Positions 13,675 through 21,551 of a stretch of 32,124 nucleotides of DNA are shown piece after piece (the first letter of the stretch is position 1; each line of letters opens with the position of its first letter). The DNA is taken from assembly GCA_905215775.1 (NCBI GenBank), contig CAJMRM010000037.1, positions 1-32,124 of the forward strand, read 5' to 3'. The position numbers and the translations under genes were made by a program. The notes below the pieces were generated by a model. That model made no database searches. It saw only the letters and a list, made by a program, of their open reading frames with translations, and had not been told where the DNA came from. Origin of the DNA: an uncultured bacterium. Lineage in GTDB: Bacteria; Bacillota; Clostridia; Lachnospirales; Lachnospiraceae.

Positions 13675-14844
13675 ATGACAAAGATCGATATTATTTCCGG
13701 CTTCCTGGGAGCTGGAAAGACCACTTTTATAAAGAAGCTTCTGGAGGAGGCCATCGCCGGGGAAAAGGTGGTGCTGATCGAAAACGAATTTGGAGAGATC
13801 GGCATCGACGGCGGCTTTTTACAGGATGCGGGTATTGAGATCCGGGAAATGAACTCCGGCTGTATCTGCTGCTCCCTGGTGGGCGACTTCGGCCGTTCCC
13901 TGTCGGAGGTTCTGACCAAATATGAGCCGGACCGGGTGATCATCGAGCCCTCCGGCGTTGGAAAGCTGTCTGACGTGATGAAGGCCGTCTGCGACGTGGC
14001 CGGGGAGATCGACGTGGTCTTAAACGGCTCTGTGACCGTGGTAGACGCCCAGAAGTGCAAAATGTATATGAAAAACTTCGGTGAGTTCTTCAATAACCAG
14101 ATCGAAAGCGCCGGGACCATTGTTTTAAGCCGTACCGACGTGGCAGACGCCGATAAGGTGGCAAAGGCAGTGGAGCTGATCCGGGAGAAGAATCCCAAGG
14201 CGGCCGTTGTTACGACGCCCATCAGCCGTCTCACCGGCGCCCAGCTCCTGGAGATCATTGAAAAGCCTGCCGACGACATGGCGGCGGAGCTTTTAGAGGA
14301 GGTAAGGCACGGTCATCACCATCACGATCATGAGGACGGGGAGTGCTGCTGCGGCCATGACCATGAGCACCACCATCACCACGATCACGAGGAAGAGGAG
14401 TGCTGCTGCGGCCATGACCACGAGCACCACCATCACCACGATCATGAGGAAGAGGAGTGCTGCTGCGGCCATGACCATGAGCACCACCATCACCACGATC
14501 ATGAGGACGGGGAGTGCTGCTGCGGCCATGACCACGAGCATCATCACCATCATCACCACGGCCATGACGCCGACGAGGTATTCACCAGCTGGGGACTGGA
14601 AACGAGCCGCAGCGTGAGCCTTGACCGGTTAAATGAGATCCTTCATGACCTGGCCCATACGGAGAAATATGGAACGGTGCTCCGCGCCAAGGGCATGCTG
14701 CCGGATGAAAACGGCGTATGGCACTATTTCGATATGGTTCCCGAGGAAACAGAGGTACGGGAGGGCGCGCCCATCTACACAGGAAAGGTATGCGTCATCG
14801 GCTCCGGCTTAAAAGAGGACGATCTGAAGGCACTGTTCCATTAA
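13675..14844 (+). CDS. COG0523/G3E GTPase, zinc metallochaperone-like, with His/Cys repeat
   Basis: A GTP-dependent metal chaperone of the CobW/ZNG1/YciC group, thought to hand zinc to client enzymes under scarcity. Of 389 residues, G1 is GFLGAGKT (9-16), the metal-binding CxCC is CICC (63-66), IIEPSG (89-94) is Walker B-like, and SRTD (152-155) is the guanine-specificity motif. Between the GTPase domain and the C-terminal CobW_C-like domain (about 305-389) is a metal-binding insert at about 212-302. It contains four 19-residue repeats built from ECCCG, HDHE and HHHHHDHE. AAGGAA (13663-13668) fits ATG 13675. It has its own promoter, and a second G3E-like gene follows 21 bases later. Confidence 0.92.
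   Translation: MTKIDIISGFLGAGKTTFIKKLLEEAIAGEKVVLIENEFGEIGIDGGFLQDAGIEIREMNSGCICCSLVGDFGRSLSEVLTKYEPDRVIIEPSGVGKLSDVMKAVCDVAGEIDVVLNGSVTVVDAQKCKMYMKNFGEFFNNQIESAGTIVLSRTDVADADKVAKAVELIREKNPKAAVVTTPISRLTGAQLLEIIEKPADDMAAELLEEVRHGHHHHDHEDGECCCGHDHEHHHHHDHEEEECCCGHDHEHHHHHDHEEEECCCGHDHEHHHHHDHEDGECCCGHDHEHHHHHHHGHDADEVFTSWGLETSRSVSLDRLNEILHDLAHTEKYGTVLRAKGMLPDENGVWHYFDMVPEETEVREGAPIYTGKVCVIGSGLKEDDLKALFH
14341..14568 (+). repeat. Four 57-bp tandem repeats encoding His/Cys-rich units
   Basis: The 12-mer GAGTGCTGCTGC recurs at 14341, 14398, 14455 and 14512, exactly 57 bases apart. Each unit encodes 19 residues with three adjacent Cys and eight His. Units 1 and 4 are preceded by a DG variant (DHEDGE), and units 2 and 3 by an EE variant (DHEEEE). 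The near-identity points to recent duplication or gene conversion, and copy number may vary between strains. Confidence 0.93.
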
Positions 14845-14865
14845 TTTTAATCACTGGGAGAAATC

Positions 14866-15819
14866 ATGAGCGGAAATAATCAAGAAAAAATGCCGGTGTT
14901 TCTGATCAACGGCTTTCTGGAGGCTGGAAAGACCCAGTTTATCTCCTTTACGCTGCAGCAGGAGTATTTCCAGGCTGACGGCATTACGGTCCTGATCCTC
15001 TGCGAGGAGGGGGACACAGAATACGATAAGGAGCTGTTAAGGAAGACGCGGACAAAGGTGGTCACCGTGGACAGCGCAGACGAGCTGGACGAGGACTTTT
15101 TCGGCCGCCTGGAGGCGCTTTACGATCCGGACCGGGTGCTCATCGAATGGAACGGGATCTGGCCCCAGGATCAGCTGAGGCTTCCGGCGGACTGGGAGCT
15201 GTTCCAGCAGATCACCATCATTGACGGATCTACCTTTGAGCTTTATTTAAACAATATGAAGCCGCTTCTGGGGCTTATGGTGAGAAATTCTGAGCTGATC
15301 ATCATGAACCGCTGCGACGATCTGACCGACGACAGCCTGACCCGCTACCGCAGGGGCTTAAAGGCGTTGAATCCCCAGGCGGACCTGATCCTGGAGGATG
15401 CGGAAGGAGAGATCGAGCAGGAGCTCCTGGAGGAGGATCTGCCCTATGACATGAAGGCAGATGTGATCCAGATCACTCCGGAGGCCTACGGCATCTGGTA
15501 TATCGACGCCCTGGACAAGGAGGAACGGTACAAGGGGAAGACCGTGGAATTTACGGCTATGGTCTTAAAGTCCCCGGAATTCCCGAAAAACTACTTTGTT
15601 CCGGGCCGTATGGCCATGACCTGCTGCGAGGCGGATATGACCTTCCTGGGCTTTGTATGCAAGGCAAGAGAGGCCAGGACCCTGGAGACCGGAATGTGGG
15701 TAAGGGTCCGGGCCAGGATCGAATATGAGTTCTGGCAGGACTACGACGGAACGGGTCCGGTCCTCTACGCAGAATGTGTGGAGCCGGCAGAGGAGATCAA
15801 GGAGATCGTTCAGTTCTAG
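14866..15819 (+). CDS. G3E-like P-loop protein fused to a YcgQ/DUF1980-like domain
   Basis: A two-domain protein of 317 residues. Residues 1 to about 195 form a CobW-like P-loop domain: FLINGFLEAGKTQF contains the GxxxxGKT loop (16-23), and NRCD (148-151) fits the NKxD guanine motif. It lacks the CxCC metal motif, and IEWNG replaces the usual ExPSG. From about 195, ITPEAYGIWYIDAL, YKGKTVEFTAMV and PGRMAMTCCEADMTFLGF resemble the C-terminal part of YcgQ/TIGR03943 proteins, which elsewhere pair with a YcgR permease in zinc regulons. GGGAG (14856-14860) precedes ATG 14866 by 5 bases. It is likely co-transcribed with the upstream GTPase, and a terminator follows. The fusion's role in zinc delivery is inference. 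Confidence 0.8.
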   Translation: MSGNNQEKMPVFLINGFLEAGKTQFISFTLQQEYFQADGITVLILCEEGDTEYDKELLRKTRTKVVTVDSADELDEDFFGRLEALYDPDRVLIEWNGIWPQDQLRLPADWELFQQITIIDGSTFELYLNNMKPLLGLMVRNSELIIMNRCDDLTDDSLTRYRRGLKALNPQADLILEDAEGEIEQELLEEDLPYDMKADVIQITPEAYGIWYIDALDKEERYKGKTVEFTAMVLKSPEFPKNYFVPGRMAMTCCEADMTFLGFVCKAREARTLETGMWVRVRARIEYEFWQDYDGTGPVLYAECVEPAEEIKEIVQF

Positions 15820-15830
15820 GAAAAAATAAA

Positions 15831-15883
15831 AAGGCTGGTGCAGAAGGAGTGTGTACGTTCTTCCTTATGCACCAGCCTTTTTT
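15831..15883. terminator. Strong bidirectional terminator
   Basis: AAGGCTGGTGCA (15831-15842) pairs perfectly with TGCACCAGCCTT (15868-15879), with an inner AAGGA/TCCTT stem. T-runs follow on the plus strand and A-runs precede it, so it can end both the zinc operon and the convergent deacetylase gene. Confidence 0.9.
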
Positions 15884-15961
15884 ATAGGCAAAGCATGAAA
15901 CGGCCTGCCATGCGGCAGCACGCCGCTCCTTATAGGAAAAGACGGCCCATCAGGCGCTTCC

Positions 15962-17503
15962 CTACATCGGCGGCACCGGCACCGGGCGTTCCCGGTCGAA
16001 AACGGCGGTGACGTCGAACAGGTCGCTTAAGTGGTCCTTGACCGGATTGGTCTCCGGCAGGTCATAATACATGCGGTAGCCGTCCAGGTTCCGCCGCCCC
16101 TGGCGCAGATAGCCGGAGCCCAGCTGGACCCAGGCAGGGCTGGAGTCCACATTGCAGAAATAGCGGAAGCCCTTGTCGTACAGGTAGGCGAATTTTTCGT
16201 TTTCCCGGGTATAGGCCCGCCAGTCGCCCACATCCGCGCCGAAGGGATAGAGGATGATATCGGTAGGGCCGATGAGGGATTCCACCCGTTCCTCCCATTT
16301 ATCGGCATCTGCCTTCACAGAAGCCAGATCCCGGGAGGCCAGGTTGATATGGCCCCAGCTGTGGGAGGCCAGCTCCCAGCCGCCGTCCCGGAGGCACTGG
16401 GCCACCCGGCGGACGGATTCCAGGTCCTCCTCATAATTGGGGTTGGAGTCCTTGTATTCCGGATCGGTACGGTAGCCCAGAACGCCCTGGTAGCCGGTGA
16501 AGGCCAGGACCGCCCGTGCCCCCTTATAGGAAAAGTCCGGATGCTCTGCAATGAAATCCTCCAGGAGCGGCACCAGATCGAAGGAACCGGTGACTACGCT
16601 TCCGTCGTCCAGCTCCATTTCACAGGTGGGCTTTCCATCGTCTCCGACGACGATCCTGGAGGCGAAGCCGTCGCCCTTCATATATTCATAATAGCAGACG
16701 TCGTCCTGGGACATGACGAAGGGCTTTTTGCCCGGAGGCAGCAGGATATCGCCGGCTACAAATTCTGGACTGCCGTTTTCCCCGACGGTCTCATAGGCGA
16801 TATCCCGCATCCGCACCAGCACATAGCCCCGCTGGTACATCTGGTCCAGGATCTTTAGAAATTCGCTTTTGGTCGTCATCACCTGGTTATAGCCCTTTTC
16901 GTCTGAATCGCCGTCAAAGGCTTTTTTATTGTCCATGATCAGAGAATGGAAGAACACATGGGTGACGGAGGCCGTGTCGGCCCGGACCAGCGTTGTTTTG
17001 ATCTCTTCATAGGAGGCGATGGCATCCAGGACGGCCGGATCTCCGGAAAATTCCGGACTTTCTTTTAACAGGGCGATGGCTCCGTCGTAGTCATAGGATG
17101 CGGCCAGACCGGATGCTCTGGAAAGAAGCTGGTCCAGGCCGGAGGCTTCCGTTTCCGCCGGACTGGTCTCGGCTTCATTGGTCTCCCTGTTTTCCGCATC
17201 GGAGCCGGGCGCACCGGGGCCGGATGCAGACGGATCGCCGGGAGACGGATGGGAGCCGGTTCCCGGGAAGCCCTTTGTCTTAAAGAGCCAGATCCCGGCT
17301 CCGGCGGCGGCCAGGAGCCCAAGGATCAGGAAAAAGATGAGGATGCGGACCATCCTCTGGCGTTTTCTGTGTTTCTGGCGTCTGGATATGTATGCGCGGC
17401 GGCGGGTGTAGTCGTCTTCAAACTGCATTGGATCACCTCGAATCGTATTTTTAAGCCCAGCCACTGGCGGGCAGCTTTCGGATCGGATATCCCCGTTGGT
17501 CAT
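15962..17503 (-). CDS. Membrane-anchored polysaccharide deacetylase
   Basis: A NodB-type (CE4) deacetylase probably acting on a cell-envelope glycan. Using the long start, 513 residues: a basic cytoplasmic N-terminus, one membrane helix (about 52-74), a Pro/Ser/Glu-rich linker to about 120, a helical segment, then the NodB fold. Asp267-Asp268 (MSQDDV) and the His box SHSWGH (His381, His385) are the expected metal and catalytic motifs. ILYPFGADVGDW is a later NodB motif. Two in-frame starts both have excellent ribosome binding sites: ATG 17503 (GGAGG, 6 bases) and ATG 17428 (GAGGTGATCC immediately before). The shorter form lacks the first 25 residues but keeps the anchor. It is transcribed divergently from the D,D-carboxypeptidase gene. 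Confidence 0.85.
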   Translation of the reverse strand: MTNGDIRSESCPPVAGLKNTIRGDPMQFEDDYTRRRAYISRRQKHRKRQRMVRILIFFLILGLLAAAGAGIWLFKTKGFPGTGSHPSPGDPSASGPGAPGSDAENRETNEAETSPAETEASGLDQLLSRASGLAASYDYDGAIALLKESPEFSGDPAVLDAIASYEEIKTTLVRADTASVTHVFFHSLIMDNKKAFDGDSDEKGYNQVMTTKSEFLKILDQMYQRGYVLVRMRDIAYETVGENGSPEFVAGDILLPPGKKPFVMSQDDVCYYEYMKGDGFASRIVVGDDGKPTCEMELDDGSVVTGSFDLVPLLEDFIAEHPDFSYKGARAVLAFTGYQGVLGYRTDPEYKDSNPNYEEDLESVRRVAQCLRDGGWELASHSWGHINLASRDLASVKADADKWEERVESLIGPTDIILYPFGADVGDWRAYTRENEKFAYLYDKGFRYFCNVDSSPAWVQLGSGYLRQGRRNLDGYRMYYDLPETNPVKDHLSDLFDVTAVFDRERPVPVPPM

Positions 17504-17524
17504 GATACACCTCCGGGGGGATTC

Positions 17525-17547
17525 ATGTCTGTTTCACAGACATTATA
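17525..17547 (-). promoter_or_regulatory. Deacetylase -10 box overlapped by a perfect palindrome
   Basis: On the minus strand TATAAT (17547-17542) runs into a 19-base inverted repeat, ATGTCTGT-N3-ACAGACAT (17525-17543). A palindrome over the start point is the classic position of a repressor operator. The -35 region is weak. It lies 22 bases upstream of the long start codon. Confidence 0.65.
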
Positions 17548-17647
17548 ACATAATTTCCCGGAAGGTGTTATGGGAATCGGGGAAAATGTGAGAAAGATAC
17601 ATAACGGTCCATGTCCCGGCCATATTTTGTAAGGAGATCATGACGGT

Positions 17648-18991
17648 TTGAGAGGACATGGTGGAAACGTGAAAAAAACAGGAAAACGGGCGGCTGCCCT
17701 TCTCCTTTCCTGGGCGATGGTCCTGGGCGCCGGCGTCATGCCTGTGACGGCGGGAACGGCTCCGGGGCAGAAGGCAGTCCGGGCAGAAGCGGAGGAGGGA
17801 CAGACGGAGGAGAAGGAAAGGGACCAGGCAGAGCCGCAGGAGCAGGCAGCAGCCCAGCCGGGGGCTGTCCCGGAGGAGAGCGCCGGGGGGCCGCAGATCG
17901 CAGCGCCGTCGGCCCTTCTTATGGAGGCGTCCACGGGAACGGTGATCTTTGAAAAAAATGCCGATGAGCCCAGAAACCCCGCCAGCGTCACAAAGATCAT
18001 GACGCTGATCCTCATATTTGACGCCCTCCAGTCGGGAAAGATCCGTCTGGATGACCAGGTGGTGACCAGCGCCTACGCCAAATCCATGGGAGGCTCCCAG
18101 GTATTTCTGGAGGAGGGGGAGATGCAGACCGTGGAAACGCTGATCAAGTGCATTGTCATCGCCTCCGGGAATGATGCCTCTGTGGCCATGGCAGAGTACA
18201 TAGGCGGGGACGAAGGGACCTTCGTGCGGATGATGAATGAGCGGGCCGCAGGCCTTGGCATGGAGCATACGAGGTTTGTGGACTGCTGCGGGCTTACAGA
18301 CTCACCGGACCATGTGACCACGGCCCGGGATATTGCCCTGATGTCCCGGGAGCTGATCACAAAATATCCCCAGATCATCAATTATTCCACCATATGGATG
18401 GAAAACATCACCCATGTGACCAGACAGGGGACAAAGGAATTCGGCCTGTCCAACACCAACCGGCTTTTGAAGATGCCTGTGAATTTCCAGGTAACGGGAC
18501 TTAAGACGGGCTCCACCAGCATTGCCAAATACTGCCTGTCGGCCACGGCGAAAAAAGACGGGGTGGAGCTGATCGCAGCCATCATGGCCGCGCCGGATTA
18601 TAAGGTAAGGTTCCAGGATGCGGTAACTCTTTTGAACTACGGGTACGGAAACTGCCGCCTGTACCGGGATGAGGATCCGCCGGAGCTGCCGGATATCCGG
18701 GTGGCTGGAGGCGTCCGGGACTTTGTAAAGACCGGGTACAGAGAGGGATTTTCCTTTCTGGGACTCCATGGGGAAGACTTTTCTGCCATAGAGAGGGAGC
18801 TGGAGCTGGAGGGTCCGGTGGAGGCCCCGGTGGCAGAGGGGGACGTTTTGGGATATCTGGTCTATACGCTGGGCGGAGAGGAGCTGGGCCGTTCGGCCGT
18901 TATTGCCGGGGAATCTGTGGAAAAGGCCGGATTTCCAGACTGTCTGAAAAGGGTGTGGGGGCTGTTTTTTACCCCCACGCCAGCTTGCTGA
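17648..18991 (+). CDS. D-alanyl-D-alanine carboxypeptidase (S11, DacF/PBP5-like)
   Basis: Exported low-molecular-weight penicillin-binding protein that trims the terminal D-Ala of peptidoglycan stem peptides. Motifs: SVTK (Ser113, Lys116), SGN (173-175) and KTG (286-288). The signal peptide (AAALLLSWAMVLGAGVMPVTAG) is followed by a Glu/Gln-rich low-complexity linker (about 47-80), and a PBP5_C-like domain ends the protein. The start is unclear. TTG 17648 lies 11 bases after AAGGAG (17631-17636), while GTG 17669 gives a standard short n-region (KKTGKR) but has a poor ribosome binding site. The last 23 bases overlap the convergent DHHW gene. Confidence 0.92.
   Translation: MRGHGGNVKKTGKRAAALLLSWAMVLGAGVMPVTAGTAPGQKAVRAEAEEGQTEEKERDQAEPQEQAAAQPGAVPEESAGGPQIAAPSALLMEASTGTVIFEKNADEPRNPASVTKIMTLILIFDALQSGKIRLDDQVVTSAYAKSMGGSQVFLEEGEMQTVETLIKCIVIASGNDASVAMAEYIGGDEGTFVRMMNERAAGLGMEHTRFVDCCGLTDSPDHVTTARDIALMSRELITKYPQIINYSTIWMENITHVTRQGTKEFGLSNTNRLLKMPVNFQVTGLKTGSTSIAKYCLSATAKKDGVELIAAIMAAPDYKVRFQDAVTLLNYGYGNCRLYRDEDPPELPDIRVAGGVRDFVKTGYREGFSFLGLHGEDFSAIERELELEGPVEAPVAEGDVLGYLVYTLGGEELGRSAVIAGESVEKAGFPDCLKRVWGLFFTPTPAC
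18955..18978. terminator. Hairpin in the convergent gene overlap
   Basis: GTGGGGG (18955-18961) pairs with CCCCCAC (18972-18978). The T-run TTTTTT lies in the loop, not after the stem. The hairpin spans the last codons of both convergent genes and may act as a pause or end point in either direction, but it is not a standard intrinsic terminator. Confidence 0.4.
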
Positions 18992-20135
18992 TATTCCGGT
19001 CCTTTAGGAATCCCGGGATCTGGTACAGGACGAGGACGTCGGTGATCTCCTGGTCCCGGATCAGGTCCCCGGGCTTTCCGTTATAATACCGGAGGTCGAT
19101 CATAAGGGTCTCCGGAAAATGGAGGGCAGCAAAGGGAGCGAAGCAGTGGGCATAGGAGTCCTTGATAATAAGAAGCTTCCCGCTGCCGCCCGCCTGGGGA
19201 TTGACGATTTTTGTGAGACCATGGTTTCCGTCCAGATACACCCGGTATTTATCCCGGGTCTTTAAGGCCTCCATGGAGTAAAGGCTGTGGACAGGCTCCT
19301 GGCTCCCGTCATAAAACACGCTCCATTCCGGCTCCCGGACCGGCCTGTAAAGCTCGATGGAGTCAGGCTTTACAGGAACGTTGAGCTTGGAGTGGATGGT
19401 GCCCAGGAAGTCCTGGGAAACGGTTTCCACAGAAAATCCGGAAGCCTCCAGGGGCATGAGACCGGAACCGGCCGCCCAGGTCCTGTAGGCCGTGTAGGCC
19501 CCGTGAGCCGTCCAGTGATGGTCCGTCCTGTAATAAAGCGGCCGGCCCGATCCGGCAGACGATTCCTGCAAAAGGGCGTCCCTTACGGGAACCATCATGG
19601 AGGACAGCCCGGCGTTTTTCAGGGAATCGGTGACCGCTGCCTGGGAAAACGGAGCGGCAGAGGCCGGGAGCTTTTCCGTGAGGATCTCAGAGGCCGTGGG
19701 GGCCAGGAGGATCTTCACATGGCCCTCCCCCAAAAGCTCCTCCTGACGGAGGGCGAAGGCTGTCAGGGTGTCCAGATTTTTCTCTGAAAGCGCCGGATCC
19801 ATGTCTTCGGGATAAAAGGCCTCGATGAGATAGCCGTCCTTTCCCAGAAAGACGCCGTTGATCTCTTTCTTTAACTGGACCTTTTCCGCAGCCGTTTTAA
19901 ATCCGATCCAGAAATCCCGGAAAGGAAACTGGTCGCTTAAATAGATCTCATAGCCGGAACCGAATTTTCCGCTTTTTACGGACTCCCAGGTGAGAGCCGG
20001 CCGTTTTGCCAGGTAGCGGTTTTCCGTTTCAGAAAACGTCCGTCTGGGCATGAAAACGGAAAGGGCTGTACCCAGTCCAAGAAAGGCACAGAAAAGCCCG
20101 GTCATCACAGCCGGATAGGATATATTTTTTTTCAT
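18969..20135 (-). CDS. DHHW family protein (AlgJ/AlgX-like)
   Basis: A 388-residue exported or membrane-anchored protein with an N-terminal hydrophobic segment (about 8-28). It has the FSETENRYLAKRP stretch usual at the start of AlgX/AlgJ-like proteins, the family-naming DHHW motif (205-208, YYRTDHHWTAHGAY), and a later IIKDSYAHCFAPF like the SGNH-type Asp-Ser block. Such proteins partner with MBOAT acyltransferases in O-acetylating extracellular polysaccharides. Start 20135 has AAAGGA 7 bases upstream. It lies 18 bases after the MBOAT gene in the same operon. The acceptor glycan is unknown. Confidence 0.88.
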   Translation of the reverse strand: MKKNISYPAVMTGLFCAFLGLGTALSVFMPRRTFSETENRYLAKRPALTWESVKSGKFGSGYEIYLSDQFPFRDFWIGFKTAAEKVQLKKEINGVFLGKDGYLIEAFYPEDMDPALSEKNLDTLTAFALRQEELLGEGHVKILLAPTASEILTEKLPASAAPFSQAAVTDSLKNAGLSSMMVPVRDALLQESSAGSGRPLYYRTDHHWTAHGAYTAYRTWAAGSGLMPLEASGFSVETVSQDFLGTIHSKLNVPVKPDSIELYRPVREPEWSVFYDGSQEPVHSLYSMEALKTRDKYRVYLDGNHGLTKIVNPQAGGSGKLLIIKDSYAHCFAPFAALHFPETLMIDLRYYNGKPGDLIRDQEITDVLVLYQIPGFLKDRNISKLAWG

Positions 20136-20153
20136 GGTCGTGTCCTTTCTGCG

Positions 20154-21548
20154 CTAAAAGCGGAAATATAAAAACGGGTTATAGGTGGCGTTTACCAGGT
20201 ATGCAGTGGAGAGGAGCAGCACCAGGCCCAGGAACAGGGGTTCCGGGAAACGGTTTTTCCACCCTCCGGCAAGCCTGGCGGGCAGAGGCGTGGAGCCCAG
20301 GGCGCAGGCGGCCAGCAGGACCAGGTTTCCGGAAAGCAGGAATACGGTCCGATCATTGCAGAGGGGAAGTCCCGCGGCTCCGGCCATCTGAAGCAGATAC
20401 TGGAGCCCCTGCCCCATGTCCTCAAAGGCAAACAGCACCCAGCCAAGGAGTACCAGCAGCAGGGAAGAGGCGCACTGGATCCCGGAGGGGAGCTTTTTTA
20501 AATATTTCATCAGAACGAATTTTTCCAGTAAAAGGAGAAGTCCGAAATAGACTCCCCATAACAGGAAATTTACGCTGGCTCCGTGCCAGATCCCCGTTAA
20601 AAGCCATACGATCAGGATGTTCCGTACCTGGAACAGGCCGCCCTTCCGGTTGCCGCCCAGGGGGATGTATACATACTCCTTAAACCAGGTTCCCAGGGAA
20701 ATATGCCACCGCCGCCAGAATTCCGTGATACTTTTTGAAATATACGGATAGTTGAAATTCTCCGGAAAATGGAAGCCCAGCATGTGGCCCATGCCCACGG
20801 CCATATCGGAATAGCCGGAAAAATCAAAATAGATCTGGAAGGCAAAGGCCAGGATCCCCATCCATACCATAAGGACACTGCGGCCGGAAGGTGGGATGGC
20901 TGTGATCTCTGTCCACAGGGCGCCGGCCTGGTTGGCCAGCAGGACCTTTTTTCCCAATCCCACCACAAAACGGCGGACGCCCAGAGAAAACCGTTCAGCG
21001 CTTTCGGTCCGGGCGTTCATCTCTGCGGCAATATCCCGGTAACGGACAATGGGGCCGGCAATGAGCTGGGGGAACATGGACACATAAGCCCCGAAGCTTA
21101 TGATATTGTTCTGGACCGGAGCCTCGCCCCGGTATACGTCGATGGTGTAGGACATGGTCTGGAACGTGTAAAAGGAGATCCCGATGGGCAGGGCCAGGCC
21201 CAGGAGAGGGATCCCGCTTCCGGTGAGGCTGTTTATGGAGCGGATGAAAAAGTCTGTATATTTAAAGATCACCAGAAGAGACAGATTGATGAATGCAGAG
21301 GATGCGACCGTCATTCTGGCGGCTTTCCGGTTTCCGCGGCTTAAAAAGCTGCCCACCAGCTTTCCATGGAAAAAATCCACCAGCGTGGAAAAAAGGAGGA
21401 GCGAGATATACACAGGCTCCCCCCATCCATAGAAGATCAGACTTCCGATAAATAACACTCCGTTCCGCAGCTTTCTGGGCGCCAGGAAATAGAGGGCCAG
21501 AAACAGCGGCAGAAAGCGGAATAAAAATAAGAGGCTGGAAAAGACCAT
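20154..21548 (-). CDS. MBOAT family O-acyltransferase (AlgI-like)
   Basis: A 464-residue polytopic membrane enzyme that moves acyl (probably acetyl) groups across the membrane for transfer to an envelope glycan. Hallmarks: MFPQLIAGPIVRY, FDFSGYSDMAVGMGHMLGF, FWRRWHISLGTWFKEYVYIPLGG and TGIWHGASVNFLLWG (candidate catalytic His). The N-terminus MVFSSLLFLFRFLPLFLALY is standard for the AlgI/DltB group. The start lies 3 bases after the upstream DUF4358 stop and has no good ribosome binding site, so it is probably translated by coupling. No acyl carrier or ligase gene is present, which argues against a Dlt-type D-alanylation system. Confidence 0.93.
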   Translation of the reverse strand: MVFSSLLFLFRFLPLFLALYFLAPRKLRNGVLFIGSLIFYGWGEPVYISLLLFSTLVDFFHGKLVGSFLSRGNRKAARMTVASSAFINLSLLVIFKYTDFFIRSINSLTGSGIPLLGLALPIGISFYTFQTMSYTIDVYRGEAPVQNNIISFGAYVSMFPQLIAGPIVRYRDIAAEMNARTESAERFSLGVRRFVVGLGKKVLLANQAGALWTEITAIPPSGRSVLMVWMGILAFAFQIYFDFSGYSDMAVGMGHMLGFHFPENFNYPYISKSITEFWRRWHISLGTWFKEYVYIPLGGNRKGGLFQVRNILIVWLLTGIWHGASVNFLLWGVYFGLLLLLEKFVLMKYLKKLPSGIQCASSLLLVLLGWVLFAFEDMGQGLQYLLQMAGAAGLPLCNDRTVFLLSGNLVLLAACALGSTPLPARLAGGWKNRFPEPLFLGLVLLLSTAYLVNATYNPFLYFRF

Positions 21549-21551
21549 GGC

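Noticed and set aside
14293..14565. Minus-strand open frame rich in Met and Val
   Set aside because: It is the antisense of the His/Cys repeat; repeat DNA without stops keeps several frames open.
14341..14568. CRISPR-like regular repeat
   Set aside because: The 57-base units are contiguous, in frame and encode His/Cys; there are no spacers.
17640..17651. Three-codon ORF (ATG ACG GTT TGA) before the carboxypeptidase
   Set aside because: The SD-to-ATG spacing of 3 bases is too short, and such short frames are expected by chance; the AAGGAG more likely serves TTG 17648.
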